Shown: positions 1 through 7,363, counted from the first letter of the stretch. The stretch is DNA of 12,303 bases from JBEINZ01 sp040377825 (GCA_040377825.1 JBEINZ010000068.1:1-12303); one strand, 5' to 3'. Numbers and translations: made by a program. Notes: generated from the letters alone by a model not told the origin.

Positions 1-508
1 GAGTGTAGATTGAAGCCGCCAAAACGACGCCAAACAGGGTCCAGGATCGCCAGCTTACGCGGCCGAGGTTCTCCATGAAGATAACGAGTGCAGCAAGGGA
101 AAGCGCCATAAGTTCAGTATAGCCGCGAGCATTTTGAGAAAACCAAATGTGATGAAATGAAACTGCCATCAGGGCTGCGGCAAGCAAGGCCTGGAACGGC
201 CCGACGATTGGCCGCGAAAGCCGCCAAAGCAGCCATATACTTGCTATCCCGAAGATAACCGCAGGAAGGCGGAGGGCCCACGGCTGCTCGCCGAACACAA
301 AGACAGCAAGTTTTGCTTGAAGGCTATAGAATATATGATTATTGAACGATGAGTAGTCACCAATAAGTTGCACGACGGGCTGCCGTACGAAGTGAACCAG
401 GGTAATCACTTCATCATACCAAAGCGGTGAATTGATGCTAGGCAATCGCAACACGACCGCTACGCTGAGCAGGAAAAAAACGGCTGGAACTTCCCAATAC
501 GCCAGCAT
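1..508 (-). CDS. GT-C (ArnT/PMT-like, GT39-type) membrane glycosyltransferase, 3' end outside window
   Basis: About 169 N-terminal residues are visible, read on the minus strand from the ATG at 508. The product should be an inner-membrane enzyme that moves a sugar from a polyprenyl-phosphate donor to an acceptor. What is seen: a hydrophobic first segment (VFFLLSVAVVLRLP), then SPLWYDEVITLVHF, whose acidic D-E pair lies in the first periplasmic loop. After it come NNHIFYSL and HHIWFSQNARGYTELMAL. This order (WYDE, then N-H in the loop, then FSQNARGY before the next membrane helix) is typical of the ArnT/PMT GT-C fold. The ATG at 508 is the first ATG of this frame; the frame is closed upstream by a stop near 590 and no strong ribosome site is seen. 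It lies beside a polysaccharide operon on the same strand but is separated from it by pseudogenes. Substrate cannot be told. Confidence 0.85.
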   Translation of the reverse strand, partial: MLAYWEVPAVFFLLSVAVVLRLPSINSPLWYDEVITLVHFVRQPVVQLIGDYSSFNNHIFYSLQAKLAVFVFGEQPWALRLPAVIFGIASIWLLWRLSRPIVGPFQALLAAALMAVSFHHIWFSQNARGYTELMALSLAALVIFMENLGRVSWRSWTLFGVVLAASIYT

Positions 509-733
509 TATGGGCGTCGAGTATTGTTTCTTTGCAATGCTAAAGCGTAAGAAAAACCTACCTGAGGATGGCTCTAATATGAAATTAATCTAATAGTATC
601 CTATTTTTACATAGAAAAAAGTTATAATTGTCGAACGAAATGATAATTAAATGCTGATTTCTCTTTTTAATACTTACCAGAGACTTGGTTCATATTCTAA
701 TGCAACCGAGTATACTCGATTAGTTCAAGACAA
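509..733. other. AT-rich intergenic region between GT-C gene and epimerase pseudogene
   Basis: This is a 225-bp stretch without a supportable gene, strongly AT-rich from about 575 to 700. It separates two divergently oriented units and so should hold promoters for both. It contains the 12-bp palindrome at 707-718 and the 12-mer TTTTACATAGAA at 605-616, which recurs at 11554-11565. Confidence 0.6.
689..718 (+). promoter_or_regulatory. Candidate promoter with palindromic operator for the epimerase pseudogene
   Basis: A perfect 12-bp palindrome, CGAGTATACTCG, lies at 707-718 and contains TATACT (711-716), a good match to a sigma-70 -10 box. A weak -35 candidate, TTCATA, lies at 689-694 with a 16-bp spacer. 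The likely start codon follows about 50 bp downstream. A repressor bound to the palindrome would cover the -10 box. This is inferred from pattern only. Confidence 0.3.
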
Positions 734-769
734 GTGCGACATTGTTTCAACAAGTCTGGAGAGCTTTTG

Positions 770-1609
770 ATGCTCCAAAGAGATTTCAGCGGTTTTCGCG
801 GACAACGGGCCCTCGTGACCGGAGCTACGGCTTTCGTCGACCGAGCTTTGGAGCGCGCGTTGAGCGGTGCCGGTGCTGACGTTACGGCTCTATCGCGCGG
901 CGCAATACGGGCCTGGACGGATCAATTGCACAACTTAAGGACGTTACGGGACGATCCGGCAGATCAAGGCGCCTTGATACGTGCTGTCAAAGGCCAAAAC
1001 ATTGTTTTCAACCTCGCCTATGGTATTCGCGCGGGCTGCCGGGAGAATCTCAAATGATTCAAAACTTTGGTCGAGGCAATGGCACAGGCTGGCGTGGGCC
1101 GGTTCGTCCATGCAAGCACAATCGCGGTTTATGACGATTGGCCCCAAGGCAAACTCACGGAGCGCTCGCCCTCGAGTTTTAGTGGGAGTGATCATAGGCG
1201 CGCCAAGGTTGAAATAGAGATCGAACTGACTCGGCGAACTTTGTCCGGGACGCTCTCGCCGATTATCCTTCAGCAGACGCTGGTCTACGGGCGGCACAGT
1301 TTCTCTGGGCCGACGCCTTTGCCGATCAACTGATGACACGGGCACGATCATGTTGCCCAACATGGGAAGGGGGCACAGCCACGCCGTGTATGTTGACGAT
1401 GTCGCCGCCGCGATCCTTCGCACCGAATTGCTACCGGAAGCAGCGGCCACCCAGACATACATCATCTCGGGTGCCACCGAAGGGCAACGACGACAGCCTC
1501 TTGGGCGCCCGTCAGCACCGTCGACCTCGGCTCCCTAAAGCCGGTGGGGAAGATCGGCGACCGTCTCACGCTTCTTCCACGTCGCAAGCGTGTTCTGGTT
1601 GAATTCTGA
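770..1609 (+). pseudogene. NAD-dependent epimerase/dehydratase (extended SDR), multiply frameshifted
   Basis: Remains of a nucleotide-sugar epimerase/reductase whose protein is spread over three frames. The ATG at 770 follows GGAG at 758-761. The first part reads FRGQRALVTGATAFVDRALE, the Rossmann entry of an extended SDR, but the second and third glycines of the G-x-x-G-x-x-G motif are A and D. That frame stops at 1055-1057. Homology resumes in another frame from about 1067 (AGVGRFVHASTIAVYDDWPQ, then SPIILQQTLVYG), shifts near 1300 to WADAFADQLM, and shifts again near 1340 to MGRGHSHAVYVDDVAAAIL and YIISGATEG. It shifts once more near 1480 and ends around the TGA at 1607-1609. With at least four frame changes plus a damaged cofactor motif, it cannot make an active enzyme. 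It was probably once part of the neighbouring glycan locus. Confidence 0.85.
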
Positions 1610-1744
1610 GAGAAATTCCCGCTTGGATTGACGCAATTCGAACGAAAAAGACCTGCTTAAGCTCGAGACTCGGGAGCAATTCCTTATCGATTGGAGGACT
1701 CCATCGGATCGGGAAATGCTCTAGCGCTTCGCCGGCACCATCGG
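1610..1744 (+). pseudogene. Degenerate tail, possibly C-terminal end of the epimerase pseudogene
   Basis: After the last stop of the epimerase remnant, broken protein-like reading continues on the same strand. One frame gives LREIPAWIDAIRTKK from about 1606. Another gives LKLETREQFLIDWRTPSDRE followed by ML, an in-frame TAG, and RFAGTIG up to the IS remnant. The TAG reads naturally as a mutated GAG glutamate codon. I do not recognise the family of this tail. It may be the original C-terminus of the epimerase or part of a second lost gene. Confidence 0.35.
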
Positions 1745-1875
1745 GCTCTCTTGACTGTGCTGTATCAATCGACGGATCGCTTCTGTCGTTGTGGCGCTCC
1801 CGTGGAGAACTTGGCCCATAAAGCCCCCCTCCGTTCCATGGTCAGAATCGCACCATCGAAGCCTGAGATCAAACA
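1745..1875 (-). mobile_element. Remnant of an IS481-family insertion sequence (left end and transposase N-terminus)
   Basis: The ATG at 1819 on the minus strand opens MGQVLHGSATTTEAIRRLIQ then HSQES (1819 down to 1745). I recognise this as the start of a common alphaproteobacterial IS481-type transposase, which normally goes on into a helix-turn-helix (LRALAKRYG-like) region. Here homology stops after about 25 codons and the sequence runs into the epimerase-side remnant. The stretch from 1820 to about 1875 would be the element's left end. TGTTTGATCTCAGG, starting at 1875, is a plausible terminal inverted repeat of the TG... type, but the exact border is inferred. No DDE catalytic domain and no right end are present, so the copy is dead. 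It truncates the hydrolase-like pseudogene on its upstream side. Confidence 0.6.
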
Positions 1876-2176
1876 ATGCTCAACGCGCCGCCAGTTCTCG
1901 TCGGTATTCTCAGCGCCGCCGCGCACCTCGAGCCTTACTCGGTCAATCCCAATTTCGTTAAGCGCATGCTCTATCATCGCATCGGTCAAACGACGAAACT
2001 CTGGCGGGTGCCTGTCATCTGAGATATCGACGGTGACCTCCCCATCCGCGCATGGTTTGATGCCGCCGTGTGGAAACGACCACGATCTCGGCATGGGTCG
2101 CGGCGCAAGCCGTGAACGGCGAAACCGATGCGGCAACGCCTGCGGCCATTACGGCTCGGCGCGTCAGAGGCGCCAC
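1876..2176 (-). pseudogene. Tat-exported glycoside-hydrolase-like protein, frameshifted and truncated
   Basis: The reading frame starts at a GTG (2176), overlapping the dehydrogenase stop codon by 13 bp, so it was the next gene of the operon. It opens MAPLTRRAVMAAGVAASVSP then FTACAATHA, a twin-arginine signal with a lipobox-like or signal-peptidase end. HQTMRGW follows, then the frame breaks. Removing one C from the CCCC run at 2040-2043 restores a continuous protein reading RGWEVTVDISDD, then LNEIGIDRVRLEVRGGAENT and NWRRVE. The QTM-x-GW opening followed by GIDRVRLE-x-R-x-GAEN resembles the N-terminus of secreted TIM-barrel glycoside hydrolase-like proteins. The rest of the catalytic domain is gone, replaced by the IS remnant. 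It may once have trimmed the exported polysaccharide. Specific family and substrate are not known to me. Confidence 0.6.
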
Positions 2177-3474
2177 AGATCGACCCCGTCAGGCTTCGCA
2201 GCGCGAGACAGCACGCCCTTAACGTCCATAACGACGCCGCCTTGCGGATTAAGCAGCGGCCTTACGAGCTGCCAACCCCCTTCCGCGATTTCGGAATGCG
2301 CCACAGCCAGGATGACGGCGTCGGCAGGTTCAAGCGCCTCATGAGGAACGAGCGCGATCCCATATTCGAGCTCGGCTTCATCTGGATCGGCAAAAGGATC
2401 ATGGACTTGCACGCGAACGCCGTGATCCAGGAGTGTGCGCACTATGTCGACGACCTTGGAATTCCTGAGATCGGACATGTTTTCCTTAAAGGTAAGGCCG
2501 AGTACCGAAGCCGAACGCAAGGGATTGCCGCGCCTGCCGGATATGCGGATGCACTCCTTTGCGATAAGCTCCCCGACCCGATCGTTAACCCGCCGGCCCG
2601 CGAGGATCAGTTCGGCATGAAGCCCAACGGTTTCGGCCTTATGGATGAGATAGTACGGATCGACACTGATGCAGTGCCCCCCAACGAGGCCCGGCCGAAA
2701 AGGTAGGAAATTCCATTTGGTTCCAGCCGCTTCCAAAACATCGAGGGTGTCAATTTCAAGGGAATGCAGGATGGAAGCAAGCTCGTTCATCAACGCGATA
2801 TTGACGTCCCGCTGCGTGTTCTCGATCACTTTCGCGGCCTCCGCGACGCGTATACTGGGAGCCTTATGGACACCAGCCTCGACGATCGAAGCGTAAAGCG
2901 TCGCGACAATGTCTAGCGTGACCTGATTCTGCGCTGACACGATTTTGCGAATCGTCTCCAGGCGATTAACCTTATCTCCAGGGTTAATCCGCTCGGGACT
3001 GTAGGCAAGAAAGAAATCTCGGCCGGACCTAAGCCCGGACACGCGCTCCAATACCGGCGCGCAGACCTCCTCCGTCGCGCCAGGATAGACGGTCGATTCG
3101 TACACCACGATCGCACCGGGCCGTAGCGCTGCGCCGACCGTTTCAGACGCGCTTTCAAGAGGCCGAAGGTCGGGACGCCGCGCCTCGTCAATCGGGGTTG
3201 GCACGGTGACGATGAAGAGATCGACTTCCCTAAGGAAAGCCGGATCCGTTGTAAAGAAAACGTCCGAAGCCGCTAAACCTTTGCTCGAAATTTCCGCTCG
3301 ACGATCATACCCCGCAATCAGGTCAGAGATCCGTCGCGCGTCAATGTCGTAGCCGATGGTCCGCATCTTGGTGCGACCGAGCGCAACCGCTAGGCCGAGG
3401 CCGACATAGCCGAGCCCGATAATGGCCAGAGTCCGCACCTCCCTAGGCTTTACTACTTCATAAGTGGCGGTCAT
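2164..3474 (-). CDS. Nucleotide-sugar dehydrogenase (UDP-glucose/UDP-GlcNAc 6-dehydrogenase family, TviB/WbpA-like)
   Basis: Cytoplasmic enzyme that oxidises C6 of a UDP-hexose in two NAD+-dependent steps to a UDP-uronic acid. The 436-residue length is normal. NAD-binding GLGYVGLGLA lies at residues 20-29 and YESTVYPGAT at 125-134. AYSPERINPGDK follows at 157-168 and AEAAKVIENTQRD, with the catalytic Lys, at 211-223. FLPFRPGLVGGHCISVDPYY, with catalytic Cys268, is at 256-275, and GLTFKENMSDLRNSK in the C-terminal domain is at 326-340. PERINPGDK and GGHC-x-x-VDPYYL point to the TviB/WbpA group that often uses UDP-N-acetylhexosamines, but substrate cannot be fixed. I chose the ATG at 3474. A GTG at 3486 is possible but overlaps the GGAG (3486-3489), which sits 11 nt from the ATG. 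Fourth intact gene of the minus operon. Confidence 0.92.
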   Translation of the reverse strand: MTATYEVVKPREVRTLAIIGLGYVGLGLAVALGRTKMRTIGYDIDARRISDLIAGYDRRAEISSKGLAASDVFFTTDPAFLREVDLFIVTVPTPIDEARRPDLRPLESASETVGAALRPGAIVVYESTVYPGATEEVCAPVLERVSGLRSGRDFFLAYSPERINPGDKVNRLETIRKIVSAQNQVTLDIVATLYASIVEAGVHKAPSIRVAEAAKVIENTQRDVNIALMNELASILHSLEIDTLDVLEAAGTKWNFLPFRPGLVGGHCISVDPYYLIHKAETVGLHAELILAGRRVNDRVGELIAKECIRISGRRGNPLRSASVLGLTFKENMSDLRNSKVVDIVRTLLDHGVRVQVHDPFADPDEAELEYGIALVPHEALEPADAVILAVAHSEIAEGGWQLVRPLLNPQGGVVMDVKGVLSRAAKPDGVDLWRL

Positions 3475-3557
3475 GAAATCAAGCACTCCAAAAAATGAAT
3501 GAATTAGTCACGACGACAGCGCTGCATGGCCAAAACGACCAATTAAACGCGCTACGT

Positions 3558-3583
3558 GCTCCCGCAATCAGGAGCGTCGGGAG
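3558..3583 (-). repeat. Alternative hairpins in the epimerase-dehydrogenase gap
   Basis: The 124-bp gap between the epimerase stop and the dehydrogenase start is the longest in the operon. It contains two overlapping inverted repeats: CTCCCG (3559-3564) with CGGGAG (3578-3583), and GCTCC (3558-3562) with GGAGC (3571-3575). They are mutually exclusive. No U-run follows on the minus strand, so a simple intrinsic terminator is not supported. It could stabilise the upstream message or tune read-through into the dehydrogenase gene. Confidence 0.35.
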
Positions 3584-3598
3584 TTGACAATGCGATCT

Positions 3599-4573
3599 TC
3601 AAACCAGTCCGAATGCGTTCCTTTTCTGAGCAACAACATCGTCGATCAATTGCTCAATGCCTGTCCGCGGTCGGTATCCGATGAAGCGCTCGAGCTTGGA
3701 AACGTCTGGTACCCGGCGCATCATGTCCTCAAATCCCGTGCCATAGACGTCAACGTAAGGTCTAAACCGAATTTCCGACCGACTATGCGTCCGCATCTTC
3801 ACTAACTCGGCAAGGGCGAGGATCGAGATCTCCTGATCATTGCCAACATTGAAGACTTCGCCCGAGACATTGCCCGCAGCGACAAGGCGCGATAAGACCT
3901 CCACGACGTCGCGGACATGGGCAAAGCAACGCCGCTGGTTGCCGTCGCCATGTACCTCGATCGGCTGGTTCCGTAGAGCGGCATCAACAAAGGCCGGCAG
4001 GACCATACCGTAACGCCCGGTCTGGCGCGGACCCGCCGTGTTGAAAAAGCGTACAACCGTTGCGTGAGCTCGATCCTCTTGAACGTAGGCGAGCGCCAAG
4101 CATTCGTCGATCGCCTTCGCATAGGCGTATGACCAGCGTGCCTTGGACGTTGGACCAAGCAACACGTCGTCGTCCTCCGCGAATGGAATACGAGCGCTCT
4201 TCCCGTAAACTTCCGAGGTCGAGGCAATGATAATTGGCTTCCCGCGCGCGGCAGCCGAAGCGAGTACGGTCTCGGTCCCGTTCACGTTGACGAGGATCGA
4301 CTGGCTTGGTTCGTCCATGATCTTTTTGACACCAACGGCGGCCGCAAGATGCACAACGGCATCGGCGCGCGCCACCATGTCATCAACGAGCACTGCATTT
4401 CTGACGGATCCAATAACGCAATCGAAACCCGGAGCCTTTCGAAGTTGGATCAAATTATCGAGCGTACCTGTCGAAAGATCATCAAGTATAGAAACTTCGT
4501 ATCCATCATTTATTAGCCTGTCCGCAAGATGAGATCCAATAAACCCAGCTCCGCCGGTAATTAAAACATTCAT
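3599..4573 (-). CDS. SDR-family NAD-dependent nucleotide-sugar epimerase/dehydratase
   Basis: Extended short-chain dehydrogenase, 324 residues, that acts on a nucleotide sugar in the cytoplasm (C4 epimerisation or a related oxidation-based change). MNVLITGGAGFIGSHLADRL gives the G-x-x-G-x-x-G NAD motif at residues 7-13. DDLSTG lies at 31-36, VVHLAA at 73-78 and the active-site region STSEVYG at 118-124. Y149-x-x-x-K153 (SYAYAK) is the catalytic pair, and RFFNTAGPRQ at 175-184 and HGDGNQRRCFAHVRDV at 208-223 bind the nucleotide sugar. The STSEVYG form is shared with UDP-glucuronate decarboxylases/epimerases, so the product may be a UDP-uronic acid epimer or a pentose. An upstream ATG at 4660 lies inside the glycosyltransferase gene; the ATG at 4573 has a good Shine-Dalgarno site and a standard N-terminus, so I use it. 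Pairing with the dehydrogenase suggests consecutive steps. Confidence 0.9.
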   Translation of the reverse strand: MNVLITGGAGFIGSHLADRLINDGYEVSILDDLSTGTLDNLIQLRKAPGFDCVIGSVRNAVLVDDMVARADAVVHLAAAVGVKKIMDEPSQSILVNVNGTETVLASAAARGKPIIIASTSEVYGKSARIPFAEDDDVLLGPTSKARWSYAYAKAIDECLALAYVQEDRAHATVVRFFNTAGPRQTGRYGMVLPAFVDAALRNQPIEVHGDGNQRRCFAHVRDVVEVLSRLVAAGNVSGEVFNVGNDQEISILALAELVKMRTHSRSEIRFRPYVDVYGTGFEDMMRRVPDVSKLERFIGYRPRTGIEQLIDDVVAQKRNAFGLV

Positions 4574-4579
4574 GATACG

Positions 4580-4585
4580 TCCCTC
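4580..4585 (-). promoter_or_regulatory. Ribosome binding site overlapping the glycosyltransferase stop codon
   Basis: On the minus strand TGAGGGACGTATCATG joins the two genes. The TGA is the stop of the glycosyltransferase, and GAGGGA is the Shine-Dalgarno of the epimerase, about 7 nt from its ATG at 4573. This decides the start and implies translational coupling. Confidence 0.7.
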
Positions 4586-5852
4586 AAAAAAAACAATCCG
4601 CGACCTTTTGGTGCCCATGAGCAATTGCCGCATCGCGGATAACCGATGTGTAGCGGTCAATCACGACATCCTCGGACCAGTGCTTCCGAAATGCTGCGCG
4701 CGCCTCGACGGAAAACGCGTTACGGAGACATTCATCGAACTGGAGGGTCCATAGCGCGCTCAGTAGCTCTTCGGCCGAATCGAAGAGCAGTCCGGCGCGC
4801 GCGGTACGAACGATCTCGGGCAACGGTCCGACGTCGCGTGCAATGACCGGCGTGCCTTTTCTGAACGCTTCGATCAGCACAATTCCGAAGGTTTCATAGC
4901 AAAGGGATGGCACAATAAGCGCAAGGGCATCGCGATAGAAAACCGAAATCGCCTCGGAGGGAAGGCGCCCAAGAAAGTGTACGTTGTCGAGGCCGGTGGC
5001 TAGCGTTTTCAGCGTTTCGGCATAATCGCCGTCGCCGATGATAACCAGGTCCGCTCCGCCAGCATAACGGGCGAAAATGGGAATGATGTCCTGTAGGCCT
5101 TTAATCTTCTCCAGGCGACCAACGAACAGAAAGAACGGGCGATCGCGCGCGAGTGGTTCCAAGACCTCCGGCGACGAATCCTCTGGCAGGAAATATGGAA
5201 CGACGGTCATCGTTTGCGAAAAGCCGAACTCCGCATGCTTTCGGCGGCTGAACTCACTTTTTGCAATAAATAGATCAATGTGATTCAATTGTCGATCGAG
5301 ATAGCCGGTTATCCGCCAACTCTGTGGTGGTCGGTGATAGCTAAACGAACAAGAAATGCAAGAACGTTTGTCGCATCGTTCCCGATTGAAACGCCACAGA
5401 ACGTGTGTTGGACAAACAAGCCAATGTTCGTGAGCTTCATAGATCTTCAGACCGTTGCCATAGGACAATATTCCCGGCCCCCCAATCAGGGAAATATTGT
5501 GAAACCATATAACATCGAACAGCCCTTCTCGGAGGATCTCCGAAATGCGTTGGGCATGGACGACCGGACGACCGAGTTGATGCGTGAGTATGTTCGAGAC
5601 CAGCCCGAAGGCAGACCCGTGGGGCGCCGCCCGCAGTCCGATGACGTCCACGCCGTCATTCGTTGCGTTTTGCACGGCGCGGTCCGAAGGTTCCGCGCCA
5701 CCGAGCGATTTATAGGCGTCGATGTCATGAAGAACGGTAACGTCATGCCCACGCCGCGCTAGGGCACCAGAAAGCCGCATTATGCTAATGCCGTCGCCGC
5801 CAAAATTGTAAGGCGGGTAGAATGTCGTCACCATCGCAATTCGAAGGCCCAT
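4584..5852 (-). CDS. Glycosyltransferase family 4 (GT-B fold)
   Basis: Cytoplasmic or membrane-associated retaining glycosyltransferase that adds a sugar from a nucleotide donor to a growing, probably lipid-linked, glycan. It has 422 residues. The N-terminal acceptor domain opens RIAMVTTFYPPYNFGGDGIS (4-23), the usual GT4 glycine-rich loop. The donor domain starts near 238 with PFFLFVGRLEKIKGLQDII and VIIGDGDYAE (270-279). It then has PSLCYETFGIVLIEAF with the E320-x7-E328 pair, and GTPVIARDVGPLPEIV (333-348). A cysteine group at C147, C160, C165 and C168 (CP...CDKRSCISC) follows EAHEHWL in the acceptor domain, a feature of a subset of GT4 enzymes that could bind a metal. Start: the ATG at 5852, 11 bp after the flippase stop, has GGGGTAGG just upstream. 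Sugar and acceptor are unknown. Confidence 0.92.
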   Translation of the reverse strand: MGLRIAMVTTFYPPYNFGGDGISIMRLSGALARRGHDVTVLHDIDAYKSLGGAEPSDRAVQNATNDGVDVIGLRAAPHGSAFGLVSNILTHQLGRPVVHAQRISEILREGLFDVIWFHNISLIGGPGILSYGNGLKIYEAHEHWLVCPTHVLWRFNRERCDKRSCISCSFSYHRPPQSWRITGYLDRQLNHIDLFIAKSEFSRRKHAEFGFSQTMTVVPYFLPEDSSPEVLEPLARDRPFFLFVGRLEKIKGLQDIIPIFARYAGGADLVIIGDGDYAETLKTLATGLDNVHFLGRLPSEAISVFYRDALALIVPSLCYETFGIVLIEAFRKGTPVIARDVGPLPEIVRTARAGLLFDSAEELLSALWTLQFDECLRNAFSVEARAAFRKHWSEDVVIDRYTSVIRDAAIAHGHQKVADCFF

Positions 5853-5863
5853 CGACCTACCCC

Positions 5864-7363
5864 CTACGAACTCGATTTCGCGACGGACTCAATGGGGAGC
5901 GTGACCAGATCGTCACCGCCCACGGCGCCGAACCCAACCAGCCGCTTCACCCGTTCGATGCGGTTCGGGACCATATAAATCGATATTATCGTATATGATG
6001 CAACCCCAATTAGGACCGCAACAGCTAGATCAACGAGCGGCGGGCTGTCGGCGACGAGCATCTGTCGCGCGATAGACACAGTTAAGGCCATAGCAATCGA
6101 GAGTAGGACCGGTACGGCATAGGCGGCGAGATAGTCCGAGGCTGGACGCTCCGCGAGGCGACTAACGAAGGCAAGCCTAATCGGCCAAATCGCGAGAAAG
6201 CCGAGCGCCCAAGCGAGCGCTACCATCTCAGCGCCCATATGCGACGCTGATAGAGCAAGCAATAGCCCTACCAATGTCTCGATGGCCGAAAATACCAAGA
6301 GACTACTTGTCCGTCCCATGGCGAGGCAGAAAGACTGATTGAGGTGCTCGATTGAGAAGCACAGACCTAAAATGCAGAGTACTTGTAAAACCGCTACGGA
6401 GTCCTCCCATCCCGGTCCCAATAGTGCCAGGATCAATGGATCGGCAACAACCGCCAAACCGAGAAGACCGGGAAAAGCGATGAAGCTCGCCACTTCGCCA
6501 GCCTCCAACAGAAGCCGCCCGGCAGCTGAGCGATGATACTGAAGTCGCGCGAACGACGGTTGTGCCACATAGCGAATCGGGGTGGAAAGAAGCTCGATTG
6601 CAATATCAACGATGCGCCATGCGACCGTGTAATGCCCAAGCGCGGCCGGCCCGAGCATGGCGCCAATCACAAAGCTTGGTGCCTGCATTCCCGAAATCTC
6701 GCTAATCCGAAGGCTGACAACCTTAAGGCTGAAGCGCCAGACGTCGAGAAAGTGATGTCGTTTCGCGATAAAGCGTGGTCGCCAGCCGTGAGGAGAAAAG
6801 ATCGCGATTCCTTCGGCCGCAACAACCTGGACAAGACGTTGGGCAACAATGCTCCAGGGCCCGAGAAACATCAGCGCGGCCACGACGCCGGCAATTCCGC
6901 CGAGGCCAGAACCGATCGAGGACCTAAGCGCAAGCGGTCGGTACGCATAGGCTCGCCGCAACCTGACGACCGGGACACCGGCGAGCGCGATGCAAACGAT
7001 CGTTGGGCTGACGCCGCGCAAGAGATCGCTCACGATCGGGGTCTCGAATAGGTGCGCGATGGCCGGGGCGGCCGCCCAGATCATTGCGACAAGGACGACG
7101 GCGAGACCGATTAAGGTCCAGAAGACTGCTTCAAAATGCCCATCTTCGGGATGCGGCGTTTGAATTAGAAAATCCGTAATCGTGTCGCGGACGAGCACTT
7201 CAACCAGGATGATGACCGACATGGCCATCATCGCTATTCCGAAAATCTCTGCGCCGAGCAACCTTGCCAAGACAATAAAAGATAAGGCAGCAAAGGCCTG
7301 CTCAAGCCATACGCCCCTAAACATCAGGGCAACGCCAGATCCCATCATTTTTCTGTCGTACAC
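5864..7363 (-). CDS. Polysaccharide/O-antigen flippase (MOP superfamily, Wzx/WzxC-like)
   Basis: Inner-membrane transporter of 499 residues that should move undecaprenyl-linked oligosaccharide to the periplasmic side. It is hydrophobic throughout, with roughly a dozen membrane segments. It opens with GSGVALMFRGVWLEQAFAAL and LARLLGAEIFGIAMMAMSV, the typical Polysacc_synt entry where G-x-FG-x-x follows the first helix. DTITDFLIQ comes near 60-68, and LGPAALGHYTVAWRIVDIAI followed by PIRYVAQPSFARLQ marks the second half. The last 50 residues are a mostly polar tail. It is the first gene of the minus operon. The frame begins with GTG at 7363; ATGs at 7348 and 7345 are alternatives and none has a strong Shine-Dalgarno site, so the start is uncertain by up to six residues. 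The promoter should lie in the AT-rich region upstream. Confidence 0.9.
   Translation of the reverse strand: MYDRKMMGSGVALMFRGVWLEQAFAALSFIVLARLLGAEIFGIAMMAMSVIILVEVLVRDTITDFLIQTPHPEDGHFEAVFWTLIGLAVVLVAMIWAAAPAIAHLFETPIVSDLLRGVSPTIVCIALAGVPVVRLRRAYAYRPLALRSSIGSGLGGIAGVVAALMFLGPWSIVAQRLVQVVAAEGIAIFSPHGWRPRFIAKRHHFLDVWRFSLKVVSLRISEISGMQAPSFVIGAMLGPAALGHYTVAWRIVDIAIELLSTPIRYVAQPSFARLQYHRSAAGRLLLEAGEVASFIAFPGLLGLAVVADPLILALLGPGWEDSVAVLQVLCILGLCFSIEHLNQSFCLAMGRTSSLLVFSAIETLVGLLLALSASHMGAEMVALAWALGFLAIWPIRLAFVSRLAERPASDYLAAYAVPVLLSIAMALTVSIARQMLVADSPPLVDLAVAVLIGVASYTIISIYMVPNRIERVKRLVGFGAVGGDDLVTLPIESVAKSSS

Noticed and set aside
944..1477. 177-codon minus-strand frame over the epimerase pseudogene
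   Set aside because: The plus strand shows SDR homology through this stretch; the minus reading has no family features.
1691..2344. 217-codon plus-strand frame crossing the IS scar, hydrolase remnant and dehydrogenase end
   Set aside because: It spans three unrelated remnants, and all recognisable protein similarity lies on the minus strand; chance frame.
2128..2706. 192-codon plus-strand frame opposite the dehydrogenase gene
   Set aside because: It is antisense to a clearly conserved dehydrogenase, with no recognisable domains; a codon-bias shadow.
5280..5762. 160-codon plus-strand frame opposite the GT4 gene
   Set aside because: Antisense to conserved GT4 sequence, no domain and no ribosome site.
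6533..7051. 172-codon plus-strand frame inside the flippase gene
   Set aside because: Highly charged, low-complexity antisense of hydrophobic codons; shadow of the flippase.
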